From Calditrichia bacterium (GTDB lineage Bacteria > Calditrichota > Calditrichia > Calditrichales > Calditrichaceae): DNA of 64,000 nt. The stretch spans positions 1 to 64,000 of the forward strand of contig JALSTK010000117.1 of NCBI GenBank assembly GCA_026983775.1, in the 5' to 3' direction. The notes under the pieces are model-generated. The model searched no databases and was not told the origin of the DNA. It saw nothing but the letters and a program-made list of their open reading frames with translations. Below, piece by piece: positions 17,340 through 25,652 of this stretch (its first letter is position 1; each line of letters begins with the position of its first letter). The position numbers and the translations under genes were made by a program.

Positions 17340-18392
17340 TTTCTTTAAAAATGTTTTGAATCCGCTGCTCATCATCTCCTTAAATCCTTCCTTGCGGTGC
17401 ACTATAATGAGTGTTTCCACTTTTGGTTTGGATTCTACCCAGGCCAGTCCGCTTTTACCTCCCATAACCATGATAGCGGTAGCCATGGCATCGGCCAGAG
17501 CGCAGGAGGGGGCAATGATCGTAACCGAGGCGACGCCGTTATCGATCGGATAGCCGGTGGCCGGATTGATTTCATGGGAGTAAAGATGATGACCGGAGAT
17601 AAAATAATTACGGTAATCACCGCTGGTGGCAACGGCTATATTGCTGAGTTTTAAAATAGCTTCCAGCTTTTCTCCGGGTTGATTCCCGATTTGTGGCCGG
17701 TCAATGCCGATTTTCCAGGGATTGTTGAAATGGAAACCCCGTACTTCTACCTCTCCGCCGATTTCGACTATAAAGTTTTTATATCCCAGTTGACTTAAAA
17801 AACGGGTCACTTCGTCCACGCCATAACCTTTGGCCACAGCACTAAAATCCAGTTCACTTTCGGGATTCGATTTACTGATCATGGAATCATTGAGAATATG
17901 AATGAATTGCGAACCGACCCTGGAACGAATCTGTTCGATTTGATCTTCGGGTGGAGGGCTTTGGCGCTCTCCTTTCTTCCCGAAGCCCCATAAGTCGACC
18001 AGCGGACCGACGGTTACGTCAAAAGCACCGTGAGATTCCCGGTTGATTTGTAAGGATAATTTAAGTACTTCCATAAATTGCGGCGATACAGGATAGGGCC
18101 GGTCGGAATGCAGACGATTAAAACGGGATATTTCGCTGCCCGGAATATAGGTAGACATCTGCCGGTTTATTTCTTTGAGCAAGGAATCGATTCGGCTCTG
18201 TAACAAAGAAGGCGTTTGAAGAGCTCTATCAGCGATTTTGATATGGTACAAGGTTCCCATGGTGGTACCCTGTATGATCAGGTCCCCGGGCTTTGAACAG
18301 GAAAACAGTAAAAGAGTCGCCAATAAAATAAGGGAAGTGCGTACCAGGCGTCCTGGTGGCCTTAATGAAACAAAATTATGGGAAAAGAACAT
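17328..18392 (-). CDS. apbE: FAD:protein FMN transferase, lipoprotein
   Basis: The 354-residue product is an ApbE family flavinyltransferase, which attaches FMN covalently to Thr in proteins such as the Nqr and Rnf subunits. The N-terminus is a lipoprotein signal with lipobox LLFSC (Cys near residue 32), so it acts in the periplasm. MGTLYHI, ISRFN and LDFSAVAKGYGVD are family motifs. The last of these lines the FAD pocket. The C-terminal GxxxxxAMATAIMVMG helix is also typical. No Nqr or Rnf genes are in the window, so its target is elsewhere. Confidence 0.9.
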   Translation of the reverse strand: MFFSHNFVSLRPPGRLVRTSLILLATLLLFSCSKPGDLIIQGTTMGTLYHIKIADRALQTPSLLQSRIDSLLKEINRQMSTYIPGSEISRFNRLHSDRPYPVSPQFMEVLKLSLQINRESHGAFDVTVGPLVDLWGFGKKGERQSPPPEDQIEQIRSRVGSQFIHILNDSMISKSNPESELDFSAVAKGYGVDEVTRFLSQLGYKNFIVEIGGEVEVRGFHFNNPWKIGIDRPQIGNQPGEKLEAILKLSNIAVATSGDYRNYFISGHHLYSHEINPATGYPIDNGVASVTIIAPSCALADAMATAIMVMGGKSGLAWVESKPKVETLIIVHRKEGFKEMMSSGFKTFLKKSTH

Positions 18393-18491
18393 GTATGCTC
18401 CGATTGATTCGTGATTTTATACCGAATTTTATGTAATTTTAAATTATGATACAATATTAATTTTACACGGATATAAAAGAGGGAATAATTC

Positions 18492-19307
18492 ATGTCATCC
18501 AAAATAATTTTGATTAGCGGATCCACCGATGGCATCGGCAAACAGACCGCACTGATGATTGCCGGAGAAGGTCACCGGGTTATTATCCATGGTCGTAACC
18601 GACAGCGCTGCCGGGAAACAGTGCGGGAAATACGGTCGTTGACGGCCAATGAGGCGGTGGAGATGATCTGCGGAGACCTTTCATCCCTGGCCGATATTCA
18701 TAGAATGTCCGAAGAACTGCATCAAAAATACGAACGTCTCGATGTACTGATCAATAATGCCGGTGTGTTTGAAAAGAAGCGGCGGCTTACAGCGGACGGT
18801 CTGGAAATGACCTTTGCCGTAAATCATTTGGCCGTATTTCTGCTTACCGGCCTTACGCTCGATTTATTGAAACACAGTGTTCCCTCCCGCATTGTGGTGG
18901 TGAGTTCCATGGCCCACGCCGCTTCCATTGATTTTAATAATCTTCAGGGTGAGCAGGGTTATTCCGGGTATGCCGCATATAGCCTGAGTAAACTGGCCAA
19001 TATCCTGTTTACCTTCGAGCTGGCCCGTCGTCTGAATAAAAATGAAATAACGGTCAATTGTCTTCATCCCGGTGTCATTCGAACCAAATTGTTGCAGGCC
19101 GGTTGGGGAAACGGGGGGGCTTCCACCGCGGAAGGGGCAAAGACCTCCGTTTATTTGGCGCTTTCTCCGCAAGTGGAGGGAGTAAGCGGTAAATATTTTT
19201 CCGGTTTAAGCGAAAGTCGACCGGCCGGGATTGCCTATAATGAAGAAGTCGGTAAGAAATTGTGGCGGATTAGTGAAGAGTTGTGCCGCTTTCAGTATGA
19301 AATTTGA
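18492..19307 (+). CDS. Short-chain dehydrogenase/reductase
   Basis: The 271-residue product is a classical SDR. It has the nucleotide loop GSTDGIGKQT (residues 10-19), the NNAG motif (LINNAGVFE), the catalytic Ser in VVSSMAHA and the YSLSK pair in YAAYSLSKLAN. The HGRNRQR basic residues after the second strand suggest NADP(H). The overall pattern resembles retinol dehydrogenase/WW-domain oxidoreductase-like members, but the substrate cannot be read from sequence. The gene stands alone and ends in a terminator shared with serC. Confidence 0.85.
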   Translation: MSSKIILISGSTDGIGKQTALMIAGEGHRVIIHGRNRQRCRETVREIRSLTANEAVEMICGDLSSLADIHRMSEELHQKYERLDVLINNAGVFEKKRRLTADGLEMTFAVNHLAVFLLTGLTLDLLKHSVPSRIVVVSSMAHAASIDFNNLQGEQGYSGYAAYSLSKLANILFTFELARRLNKNEITVNCLHPGVIRTKLLQAGWGNGGASTAEGAKTSVYLALSPQVEGVSGKYFSGLSESRPAGIAYNEEVGKKLWRISEELCRFQYEI

Positions 19308-19378
19308 GTTAAAACCATCTTATGAGACGGGGCTACCGGCAAAGAAATACCTGAAAGAGATAAAGATTTTAGAAGATA

Positions 19379-19418
19379 AAACTCCTGCCCCTTTCCGGCG
19401 TCAGAAGCGACAGGAGTT
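19379..19418. terminator. Bidirectional terminator between the SDR gene and serC
   Basis: The inverted repeat AACTCCTG / CAGGAGTT has a 22-nt spacer that can pair further inside. TTATTTGTTTTT follows on the plus strand and TTTTATC on the minus strand. It sits between two convergent genes. Confidence 0.7.
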
Positions 19419-19426
19419 ATTTGTTT

Positions 19427-20509
19427 TTAACCGTTGGCCTTTTCAAATGTATCCATGAAATCAACCAGAGTCTGTACCGCCGCCAGAGGAACGGCGTTGT
19501 AAATAGATGCCCGGATACCGCCGACCGAACGGTGGCCCTTTAAGCCGAGCATGCCGTTTTCAAGCGCTTCGGCTACAAATTTTTGCTCCAGTTCTTCGGA
19601 AGGCAGACGGAAGGTCACATTCATCAGGGAACGACTGTCTTTCCGCACCGTACCCCGATAAAAATCCGTCTTGTCGATGGCATCATACAATAAACGCGCT
19701 TTCTGACGGTTGATCTGCTCAATCTTCTCAATACCGCCGGAACGCTGCATCCATTCCAGAACCAGTTTGATCAGGTAAATACCGAACGTGGGCGGCGTGT
19801 TGTATAGAGAATCCTTTCCACCGATGATTTTGTAACTGATCATTGTAGGTAGGTCGGCCGGACTCTTCTCCAACAGGTCTTCGCGAATTATCACAATGGT
19901 CACCCCGCTGGGTCCCATATTTTTCTGCGCACCGGCATAAATTAAAGCGAATTGGCTGACATCGATTTTCCGGCAATTTATGTCGGAGGACATATCACAT
20001 ACCAAATCAACACGGCCCGGGTCGGGATACGAGGCAAACTGGGTACCGGCAATGGTGTTGTTGGAAGTAATATGCAGATAAGCAGCCTCCTGGGAGGCGG
20101 AAATGTTTCCTGGAATATAAGAAAAATTTTCATCTTCCGAACTGGCGACTATCTTTACGGTTCTTCCCAGCTTTTCGGCTTCGGCAATGGCCTTCTTGGA
20201 CCAGGAACCGGTATTCACATATTCGGCAAACTGACTGTCTTGCATGATATTCATGGGAACGGCTGCAAACTGCAGAGTGGCGCCACCCTGCATAAAAAGT
20301 ACTTTATATCCTTCGGGAATACCCATGACCTCTTTCATTAAACGTTCGGCATCCTTGATGATGCCGTCGAAGGTTTTGGAACGGTGACTCATTTCAAGAA
20401 CGGATATACCCTCGCCCTTATAGTTTAATAAATCCTCTTGAGCTTCTTGCAAGACAGGAAGCGGTAAGGCTGCGGGTCCGGCGTTAAAGTTAAAGATACG
20501 GTCTTTCAT
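19427..20509 (-). CDS. serC: Phosphoserine aminotransferase
   Basis: The 360-residue product is a class V PLP aminotransferase that makes phosphoserine from phosphohydroxypyruvate and glutamate. The N-terminus FNAGPAALP and the SHRSKTF substrate loop are diagnostic. The PLP Lys lies in YAGAQKNMGPSG. The C-terminal KGHRSVGGIRASIYNA contributes to phosphate binding. The length is standard. AGGAGATAAGTATATG gives a clear ribosome binding site. It completes the phosphorylated serine route with serA, although the two genes are not linked in an operon. Confidence 0.95.
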   Translation of the reverse strand: MKDRIFNFNAGPAALPLPVLQEAQEDLLNYKGEGISVLEMSHRSKTFDGIIKDAERLMKEVMGIPEGYKVLFMQGGATLQFAAVPMNIMQDSQFAEYVNTGSWSKKAIAEAEKLGRTVKIVASSEDENFSYIPGNISASQEAAYLHITSNNTIAGTQFASYPDPGRVDLVCDMSSDINCRKIDVSQFALIYAGAQKNMGPSGVTIVIIREDLLEKSPADLPTMISYKIIGGKDSLYNTPPTFGIYLIKLVLEWMQRSGGIEKIEQINRQKARLLYDAIDKTDFYRGTVRKDSRSLMNVTFRLPSEELEQKFVAEALENGMLGLKGHRSVGGIRASIYNAVPLAAVQTLVDFMDTFEKANG

Positions 20510-20789
20510 ATACTTATCTCCTGTTTTTTCCTGTTCAATAATGTTCCTTAAATCTACAAATTATATCCTTAAAAATGAACAAAAAAATTAGTTTTCTGCC
20601 TGCTTGAAAATCAACGAAAGAAAGGGAATGAATCCGCTTTATGCGGGAAGGACATGCTGCCAGGGTATATTGTAAGTCCGCATGGGGTTGCCCGGGCCCA
20701 ATCCGTTTATTTTCCCGGAATAGTTGTGCCACATAAGTTGATCCGCTAAATTCCGTTTTGAACAGGCAACAAACCGGAGAGCATTCAAT

Positions 20790-21920
20790 ATGAAAAAATA
20801 TTATGGGATACTATTAACGCTGCTCATAGTCATGGCCACCCTTCTACCCGCGCAAACGCTGCATCAGGAAGCACTGGACTATTTGAAAACCTTACACAAG
20901 CCGCAATCAATAAAACCGTTTAAAGCGATTTTTCATTTTCCTGCCATGAATCAGGATACGACCAATTCCTGCTGGAGTTTTTCCACTCTTTCTTTCGTAG
21001 AATCGGAAGCGCATCGTTTGGGCCTGAAGCCGGTGAAGCTGGCGGTGATGTTCCCGGTTTATTTCGCCTTTATAGAAAAAGCGCGCCGTTTTGTTCGCAC
21101 CAAAGGGGAATCCCGTTTCGGGCCGGGCGATCTGTTTACCGGTGTGACCGATATCATTCAAAAATATGGCATGGTTCCCCAATCCGTTTACCGCGGCCAG
21201 GTGCGAAACTCCGAAACCTATAATCATATCGAACTGGAATCTCGTTTGAAACAGTTGATGAACGAGGTGAAAACCCTTCGGCTGTGGGATGAAGATCTGG
21301 TAGTGGCCAAAGTCAGGCAGATTCTCGATGAAGAGCTGGGACCGCCTCCTCTTCATTTTATGTATGAGGGGCACTCTTATACCCCCAGGTCCTTCCGGGA
21401 TACATTTGTGGCCCTGCCCTGGAAAGATTATTTGATGGTCACCTCCTTTTTGTATGCACCGGCTTATCAATTTACAGAATTGAAAGTGCCTGATAACTGG
21501 GCCCATCAAAAAAAATATTTTAATGTACCCCTGACCGTTTTTTATAATTCCCTGAAACAAGCTGTCCGCACCGGTTTTTCCGTGGCATTCGACAGTGATA
21601 TCGTAGAACCGGGACGCATGGGCAAGCAGGACGTGACCTTTGTTCCGCCGTTTGATATCCCCTCATCCCATATCGACGCCTATGCCAGGGAGCTCCGTTT
21701 TGAAAACGGCTCGACTAGCGATGATCATCTGATGCATATAATCGGATTTCATCGGTTTGAAGGAGATGACTGGTTCCTCGTTAAAGATTCCTGGCGTACG
21801 GCCTGGCAGGGAGCGCAGAAAGGTTACTATTTCTTCCATGGCGACTACATAAAGCTGAAAGTACTGGCCTATCTGGTGCATAAGGACGGGATACCGCAAA
21901 TTACCGAACATCTTCCGTGA
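20790..21920 (+). CDS. Secreted C1 (papain-like) peptidase, bleomycin-hydrolase-like
   Basis: The 376-residue product has a signal peptide (residues 1-22, ending LLPAQT). The papain-fold active site is visible: Gln55 and Cys61 in NQDTTNSCWSFS, and His316 in LMHIIGFH. The third site, usually Asn in NSW, is Asp333 (VKDSWRTAW). The arrangement resembles C1B aminopeptidase C/bleomycin hydrolase. Asn to Asp may change activity, but Cys and His are intact, so it is probably still an enzyme. The next gene starts 31 bp later. A protease placed before an ABC exporter pair may be incidental. Confidence 0.8.
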   Translation: MKKYYGILLTLLIVMATLLPAQTLHQEALDYLKTLHKPQSIKPFKAIFHFPAMNQDTTNSCWSFSTLSFVESEAHRLGLKPVKLAVMFPVYFAFIEKARRFVRTKGESRFGPGDLFTGVTDIIQKYGMVPQSVYRGQVRNSETYNHIELESRLKQLMNEVKTLRLWDEDLVVAKVRQILDEELGPPPLHFMYEGHSYTPRSFRDTFVALPWKDYLMVTSFLYAPAYQFTELKVPDNWAHQKKYFNVPLTVFYNSLKQAVRTGFSVAFDSDIVEPGRMGKQDVTFVPPFDIPSSHIDAYARELRFENGSTSDDHLMHIIGFHRFEGDDWFLVKDSWRTAWQGAQKGYYFFHGDYIKLKVLAYLVHKDGIPQITEHLP

Positions 21921-21951
21921 AACATCAAGCCGTAATATTGCCAAGGCCCTT

Positions 21952-23283
21952 ATGATCCGATTTTTATTTAAGCAACCCAAATATCTCTGGCGATCCCAGT
22001 CCTGGCCGAATCGCCTGGAAATCATTATTTTAGCGGGTATGATTTTCGTTTTTTTAGTGGGACGCATTGCCGGCGGATTCGAACAACTGCTTGCGAAATT
22101 TCATATTACAACCTGGACATTAGCAGCCCATATTGTTCATTTTCTGGTTTTATCTATATGGTTGAGTGCACCCTTTGTCCTCTCTTATACCCTTCCTCGC
22201 CTGAAATTTATATCCCTTTTTTATGGCCAACCTTTGTCGGACAAACAGCTTGTAGAGATGCTGGCCTATTTCTATCACAAATATCTAATCGTTTTTTTTC
22301 TACTTAGCGTTTTATTGTTTGCTTCTCTTGGATTGCTGGCCCCCTTTACGGCTTTGACGGCTTTTGTTGTTTTACTCATCTATGATCTTATTCTTTTTTA
22401 TCTGATGGTTAATTTAATTGGGATATTCGGTAGGAATCGCCGGTTCCTGACTGTTACTATTGCTCTTGCCATCGGGTATGGATTGATTTCTGCCGCTTTC
22501 ATTATCTTTAATGCATCGATTTGGCGCTGGGATGCCTCATTTTGTTTACTGTTGGGCCTATGGTTTTACTGGCACAGAAGCGATGCCCTGAAATTTGATC
22601 TGGAGACACTTTACCCCTTGAAAGAGGTCCGTTTTCGAAAGAAAGCTCCAAAAATATGGAATCTGCAAAATTTTTTTACTGTGTTACCACAGAAGATGCG
22701 TGCCTTGTTTTTTAAGGAAATGGCCGCTTCCTGGCGTAACCCACGCTATAGAAAATTAAAGATTTATACTTTCGTTTTTTACTTTATAATCCAGGCGGGA
22801 TTCTATTTTGGGGAGGTGGCCCGGGCCGATATGTGGATGATAGTAAGCGGTTTACTCCTTATCTATTTGCACTACGCCCAATATTTCAATACAAAATATG
22901 CCGGCACCGATCCCCGGTGGTTTATGCTGACGATGCCCATTCGTTTTGCTCAATTATGGTTCGCCCGTTTTTGGGCGGAATTTTTATTTGTCCTGCTACT
23001 TGTTTTCGGGCAGGGAATTTTTCTGCTCAGCATCGGCAGCGATTTTGCCGTATTGCTGAACTGGCTCGGTGTTTTATTGTTATTTGCCGTAATCGTTCTC
23101 TCCGTGGTGATTAATTTCCAGATCTATTTTTATGAGGATCTCCGGCTGGCCGGCTACCTGTATCATTTCACGGTCTTGTTTATTCTTGTATTATCGGTGA
23201 ATTACCGGTTAGTCGGCCCCCTGGTAAGTGTTGTTTTTCTCATGATCCATTCGTATAAAAGCTACCGCTTTTTTAATTCCTGA
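21952..23283 (+). CDS. ABC transporter permease-like membrane protein
   Basis: The 443-residue product has about ten to twelve hydrophobic segments and no enzyme motif. It has the general look of an ABC-2 type exporter permease. The main support is position: an ABC ATPase gene begins 7 bp downstream, so the two form one transporter. The cargo is unknown. A region with charged residues near residues 215-260 may be the cytoplasmic coupling loop. No closer family can be named from the sequence. Confidence 0.7.
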   Translation: MIRFLFKQPKYLWRSQSWPNRLEIIILAGMIFVFLVGRIAGGFEQLLAKFHITTWTLAAHIVHFLVLSIWLSAPFVLSYTLPRLKFISLFYGQPLSDKQLVEMLAYFYHKYLIVFFLLSVLLFASLGLLAPFTALTAFVVLLIYDLILFYLMVNLIGIFGRNRRFLTVTIALAIGYGLISAAFIIFNASIWRWDASFCLLLGLWFYWHRSDALKFDLETLYPLKEVRFRKKAPKIWNLQNFFTVLPQKMRALFFKEMAASWRNPRYRKLKIYTFVFYFIIQAGFYFGEVARADMWMIVSGLLLIYLHYAQYFNTKYAGTDPRWFMLTMPIRFAQLWFARFWAEFLFVLLLVFGQGIFLLSIGSDFAVLLNWLGVLLLFAVIVLSVVINFQIYFYEDLRLAGYLYHFTVLFILVLSVNYRLVGPLVSVVFLMIHSYKSYRFFNS

Positions 23284-23290
23284 GGATACC

Positions 23291-24007
23291 ATGCTAAGTA
23301 TTAAAAATGTACATATCCAATATGAAACATTGACAGCCATCGATCATCTGAGCCTTGAAATCGAGCCGGCCCGCATAACGGGATTGGTCGGGTTGAACGG
23401 AGCCGGGAAAAGTTCTTTATTAGAAGCCTGCAGCGGTATTCTGACCGATTTTACCGGTTCAATCAAATTTGGAGAGATCGATGTAAAGAAGGAACGGCGC
23501 AAATTGAAATCACATCTGGGCTATGCCCCGGAAGACAGCGAGCTGATGCCTTACCTGACCGGCCGGGAATTATTACAAATGATCGGCCTTATCCGTAGCT
23601 GTCCTAATATGGAAGAGGAAATTTCCTTTTTAACGGAAATGCTGGACCTGAATCCGAAGCAAGATGAACTGATTATTAATTATTCCCACGGTATGCGCCA
23701 AAAGCTGTCCATTGCGGTGGCGCTCATCAACCGGCCCGAACTGATGATCCTGGATGAAGCGTTAAACGGATTGGACGCCCTGGCCCTCAAAAAATTACGT
23801 TCGTATTTGCAGCAAATGAAAGAGAACGGACATACCATCATTCTTTCTTCCCATATTTTACCTTTTATACGTCAATGGTGCGATACCCTTATTGTTCTGC
23901 ATCAGGGTAAAGTGATAAAGACAATTACGGCTCCCGAATTGGATCGCCTGGAAAAAGAAAAAGGCCGGAATTTCGAGGCCCTCTTTTTCGAATGGATCGG
24001 GCAATAA
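23291..24007 (+). CDS. ABC transporter ATP-binding protein
   Basis: The 238-residue product is a complete ABC ATPase. Walker A is GLNGAGKSS (residues 34-42), the signature loop is YSHGMRQK (in place of LSGGQ), Walker B is LMILDEALNGLD with the catalytic Glu, and the H-loop is LSSHIL. The YSHGM form is common in ABC-2 type exporters of the CcmA/NatA kind. It partners with the permease 7 bp upstream. Confidence 0.9.
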   Translation: MLSIKNVHIQYETLTAIDHLSLEIEPARITGLVGLNGAGKSSLLEACSGILTDFTGSIKFGEIDVKKERRKLKSHLGYAPEDSELMPYLTGRELLQMIGLIRSCPNMEEEISFLTEMLDLNPKQDELIINYSHGMRQKLSIAVALINRPELMILDEALNGLDALALKKLRSYLQQMKENGHTIILSSHILPFIRQWCDTLIVLHQGKVIKTITAPELDRLEKEKGRNFEALFFEWIGQ

Positions 24008-24036
24008 TATTTTTTGGGGATTATCCGGATTCCCTA

Positions 24037-24065
24037 TTGACATCAATCCGAATTTTTAATATAAT
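24037..24065 (+). promoter_or_regulatory. Consensus sigma-70 promoter of lexA
   Basis: The -35 box is TTGACA (24037-24042) and the -10 box is TATAAT (24060-24065), with an ideal 17-nt spacer. All twelve consensus bases match. The expected start is near 24072, inside the LexA box. Confidence 0.9.
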
Positions 24066-24066
24066 T

Positions 24067-24084
24067 GGTGTACCTTAGTACATT
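24067..24084 (+). promoter_or_regulatory. LexA operator (SOS box) of lexA
   Basis: GGTGTACCTTAGTACATT contains the palindrome GTAC-N4-GTAC and starts one base after the -10 box, covering the transcription start. The same core at the same distance precedes the DUF6504-dinB unit. The core resembles the cyanobacterial LexA box (RGTAC-N3-DGTWCB). LexA autoregulation is inferred. Confidence 0.75.
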
Positions 24085-24097
24085 AAGCGGAGACAAG

Positions 24098-24712
24098 ATG
24101 AAAAACATTACCAAGCGTCAAAAAGAGATTTTACAGTTGATCGCGAAAAATATTGAAGACAAGGGGTATCCGCCATCTTACCAGGAACTGGCCAATCAAA
24201 TGAATATTAAGTCGAAATTTGCCATTTTGAAACATATCGATGCTCTGGTAGCCAAAGGATATCTGGAGAAGGATTCAGCTGCCCGCGGTCTGCGCATCAT
24301 CGATCCCCAATATGCACCGGCTAATAAAAATGAGGTCAGCGTACCTTTAATCGGCCGGGTGGCTGCCGGATTTCCCATTCTGGCCCAGGAAAACGTGGAA
24401 CGTTACATTCCCATCCCCCGGGCCATGATTAAAGCCGAAGGACGGTATTTTGCTTTAAAAGTACGCGGCGACAGTATGATTAACGCCGGCATCTTCGAAG
24501 ATGATCTGGTTATTGTGAATTCCACCAATATGGCTCGTAACCGGGATATCGTTGTTGCCTTACTCCATGATGAAGTGACCGTCAAACGTTTAATGACCGA
24601 CCGTGGCCAAACATTTCTGAAAGCCGAGAATCCCAATTATGATAATATCTATCCCGAAGGGGAATGGTCTATCCAGGGGAAAGTGGTCGGCCTGGTACGG
24701 GAAATCAATTAA
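24098..24712 (+). CDS. lexA: LexA repressor
   Basis: The 204-residue product is the SOS repressor. Residues 1-65 form the winged-helix DNA-binding domain (start MKNITKRQKEIL, recognition helix near residues 38-50). The self-cleavage site is Ala90-Gly91 in VAAGFP. The catalytic Ser126 is in RGDSM and Lys163 in TVKRL, so RecA-stimulated autoproteolysis should work. I chose ATG 24098 because AGCGGAGA lies just before it; an upstream GTG inside the operator is unlikely. The LexA-like gene starts 17 bp downstream in the same transcript. Confidence 0.95.
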   Translation: MKNITKRQKEILQLIAKNIEDKGYPPSYQELANQMNIKSKFAILKHIDALVAKGYLEKDSAARGLRIIDPQYAPANKNEVSVPLIGRVAAGFPILAQENVERYIPIPRAMIKAEGRYFALKVRGDSMINAGIFEDDLVIVNSTNMARNRDIVVALLHDEVTVKRLMTDRGQTFLKAENPNYDNIYPEGEWSIQGKVVGLVREIN

Positions 24713-24729
24713 TCCCCGGTGTGTCATCT

Positions 24730-25173
24730 ATGAAAAATAAACAGGCGGCAATAAAAGCATCTCCGCATCTCTCGGTTCCCAAAGGGGAATTTTACAATAT
24801 TCCTCTCATCGGTCAGGTGCACGTCGAAAACGAGTGGGGAAGCGGAGGGGATTATTCGCTTGGCGAGTTGATCCGCAACTATAAAAAAAACGATACCCGC
24901 TATCTTACCCTGCGCGCGGCGGACGACGGCCTTTCTGCCGTGGGAATTTTGCAGGGGGATTTCTTAACCGTCGAAATGAACCGTAAACCGCGAAACGGTG
25001 ATATTGCCGCCGTTCGCCTCGGTGAACGGGTTTTCATCCGCAAGACCTATTTTGAACGCGGCCTGATTCGTCTGGAAACGACGGATCCCTCCACGGCTCC
25101 CCTGATTGTAGATGCAAAAACGCCCGGCTTCGAATTATTAGGCAAGGTCCATACGGTTATCCGGGAGCTATAG
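24730..25173 (+). CDS. LexA/UmuD-like S24-fold protein with degenerate active site
   Basis: The 147-residue product lacks the DNA-binding domain but keeps the S24 core. NIPLIGQV (residues 23-30) aligns with LexA VPLIGRV, GILQGDFLTVE with GIFEDDLVIV, and VFIRKT with VTVKRL. The cleavage pair Ala-Gly is replaced by His31-Val32. The catalytic Ser position is Gly67 and the catalytic Lys position is Arg104, with Lys105 next to it. It is therefore unlikely to cut itself. It could be a UmuD-like polymerase partner or a LexA-binding regulator. It follows lexA and is probably SOS-induced with it. Confidence 0.75.
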   Translation: MKNKQAAIKASPHLSVPKGEFYNIPLIGQVHVENEWGSGGDYSLGELIRNYKKNDTRYLTLRAADDGLSAVGILQGDFLTVEMNRKPRNGDIAAVRLGERVFIRKTYFERGLIRLETTDPSTAPLIVDAKTPGFELLGKVHTVIREL

Positions 25174-25277
25174 ACTCTTTCCCTCTTCCCGATTCATAAC
25201 CGTTTCCTAGAATTTTATGCTACTTTCCGGTCTCTACCGCTATCCGCCCCAATCCCGTTTTTTAGTCTGTTTCAGGG

Positions 25278-25306
25278 TTGCATTTCGTCTGTTCCTGTTT
25301 TATATT
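25278..25306 (+). promoter_or_regulatory. Sigma-70 promoter of the DUF6504-dinB unit
   Basis: The -35 box TTGCAT (25278-25283) and the -10 box TATATT (25301-25306) are separated by 17 nt. The spacing and position relative to the LexA box are the same as at lexA. Confidence 0.75.
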
Positions 25307-25307
25307 A

Positions 25308-25325
25308 GGTGTACAAAAGTACTAC
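25308..25325 (+). promoter_or_regulatory. LexA operator (SOS box) of the DUF6504-dinB unit
   Basis: GGTGTACAAAAGTACTAC has the same GGTGTAC-N4-GTAC core as the lexA operator and again starts one base after the -10 box. This indicates SOS control of the polymerase unit. Confidence 0.75.
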
Positions 25326-25346
25326 TAAAAAACAGGAGTAACCGAT

Positions 25347-25601
25347 ATGACCTTCGAAGATATTTTCGAACCGATCGAGGTCATTAGTTATTTCAGAGAG
25401 GGACATTTAAAACCGTTGCGTTTCAAATGGAACGGACGCGTCTATAAAATTAAACAGGTAAACGGACACTGGGTGAGTCATCAGGGCTATACCCGTCAGC
25501 ATCACTATTCGGTTATCTCGGACAGTTCCGATTATTTCGAGTTGATGTTCAACAGTGCCGATTTCGACTGGCAGGTGGCGCGGGTCTGTTTGGATGGCTG
25601 A
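25347..25601 (+). CDS. DUF6504-like small protein of the SOS polymerase unit
   Basis: The 84-residue product begins EDIFEPIEVI and has a small beta-rich pattern with PLRFKWNGRVYKIKQV, a Trp-His pair, and an ELMFNSADFDWQVARV end. This resembles DUF6504 proteins, which are often encoded beside Y-family polymerases in other bacteria. Function is unknown. The ribosome binding site is AGGAG, 8 nt before the ATG. dinB starts 51 bp later, and the pair shares the LexA-controlled promoter, so a role in translesion synthesis or its control is likely. Confidence 0.65.
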   Translation: MTFEDIFEPIEVISYFREGHLKPLRFKWNGRVYKIKQVNGHWVSHQGYTRQHHYSVISDSSDYFELMFNSADFDWQVARVCLDG

Positions 25602-25652
25602 TAATTACCGCAATAGATTTTTCTATTGCTGAATTTGGGAAACGGAAGATTC

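Noticed and set aside
20907-21560. 217-codon minus-strand frame within the C1 peptidase gene
   Set aside because: Antisense to a clear enzyme with active-site motifs; no start signal.
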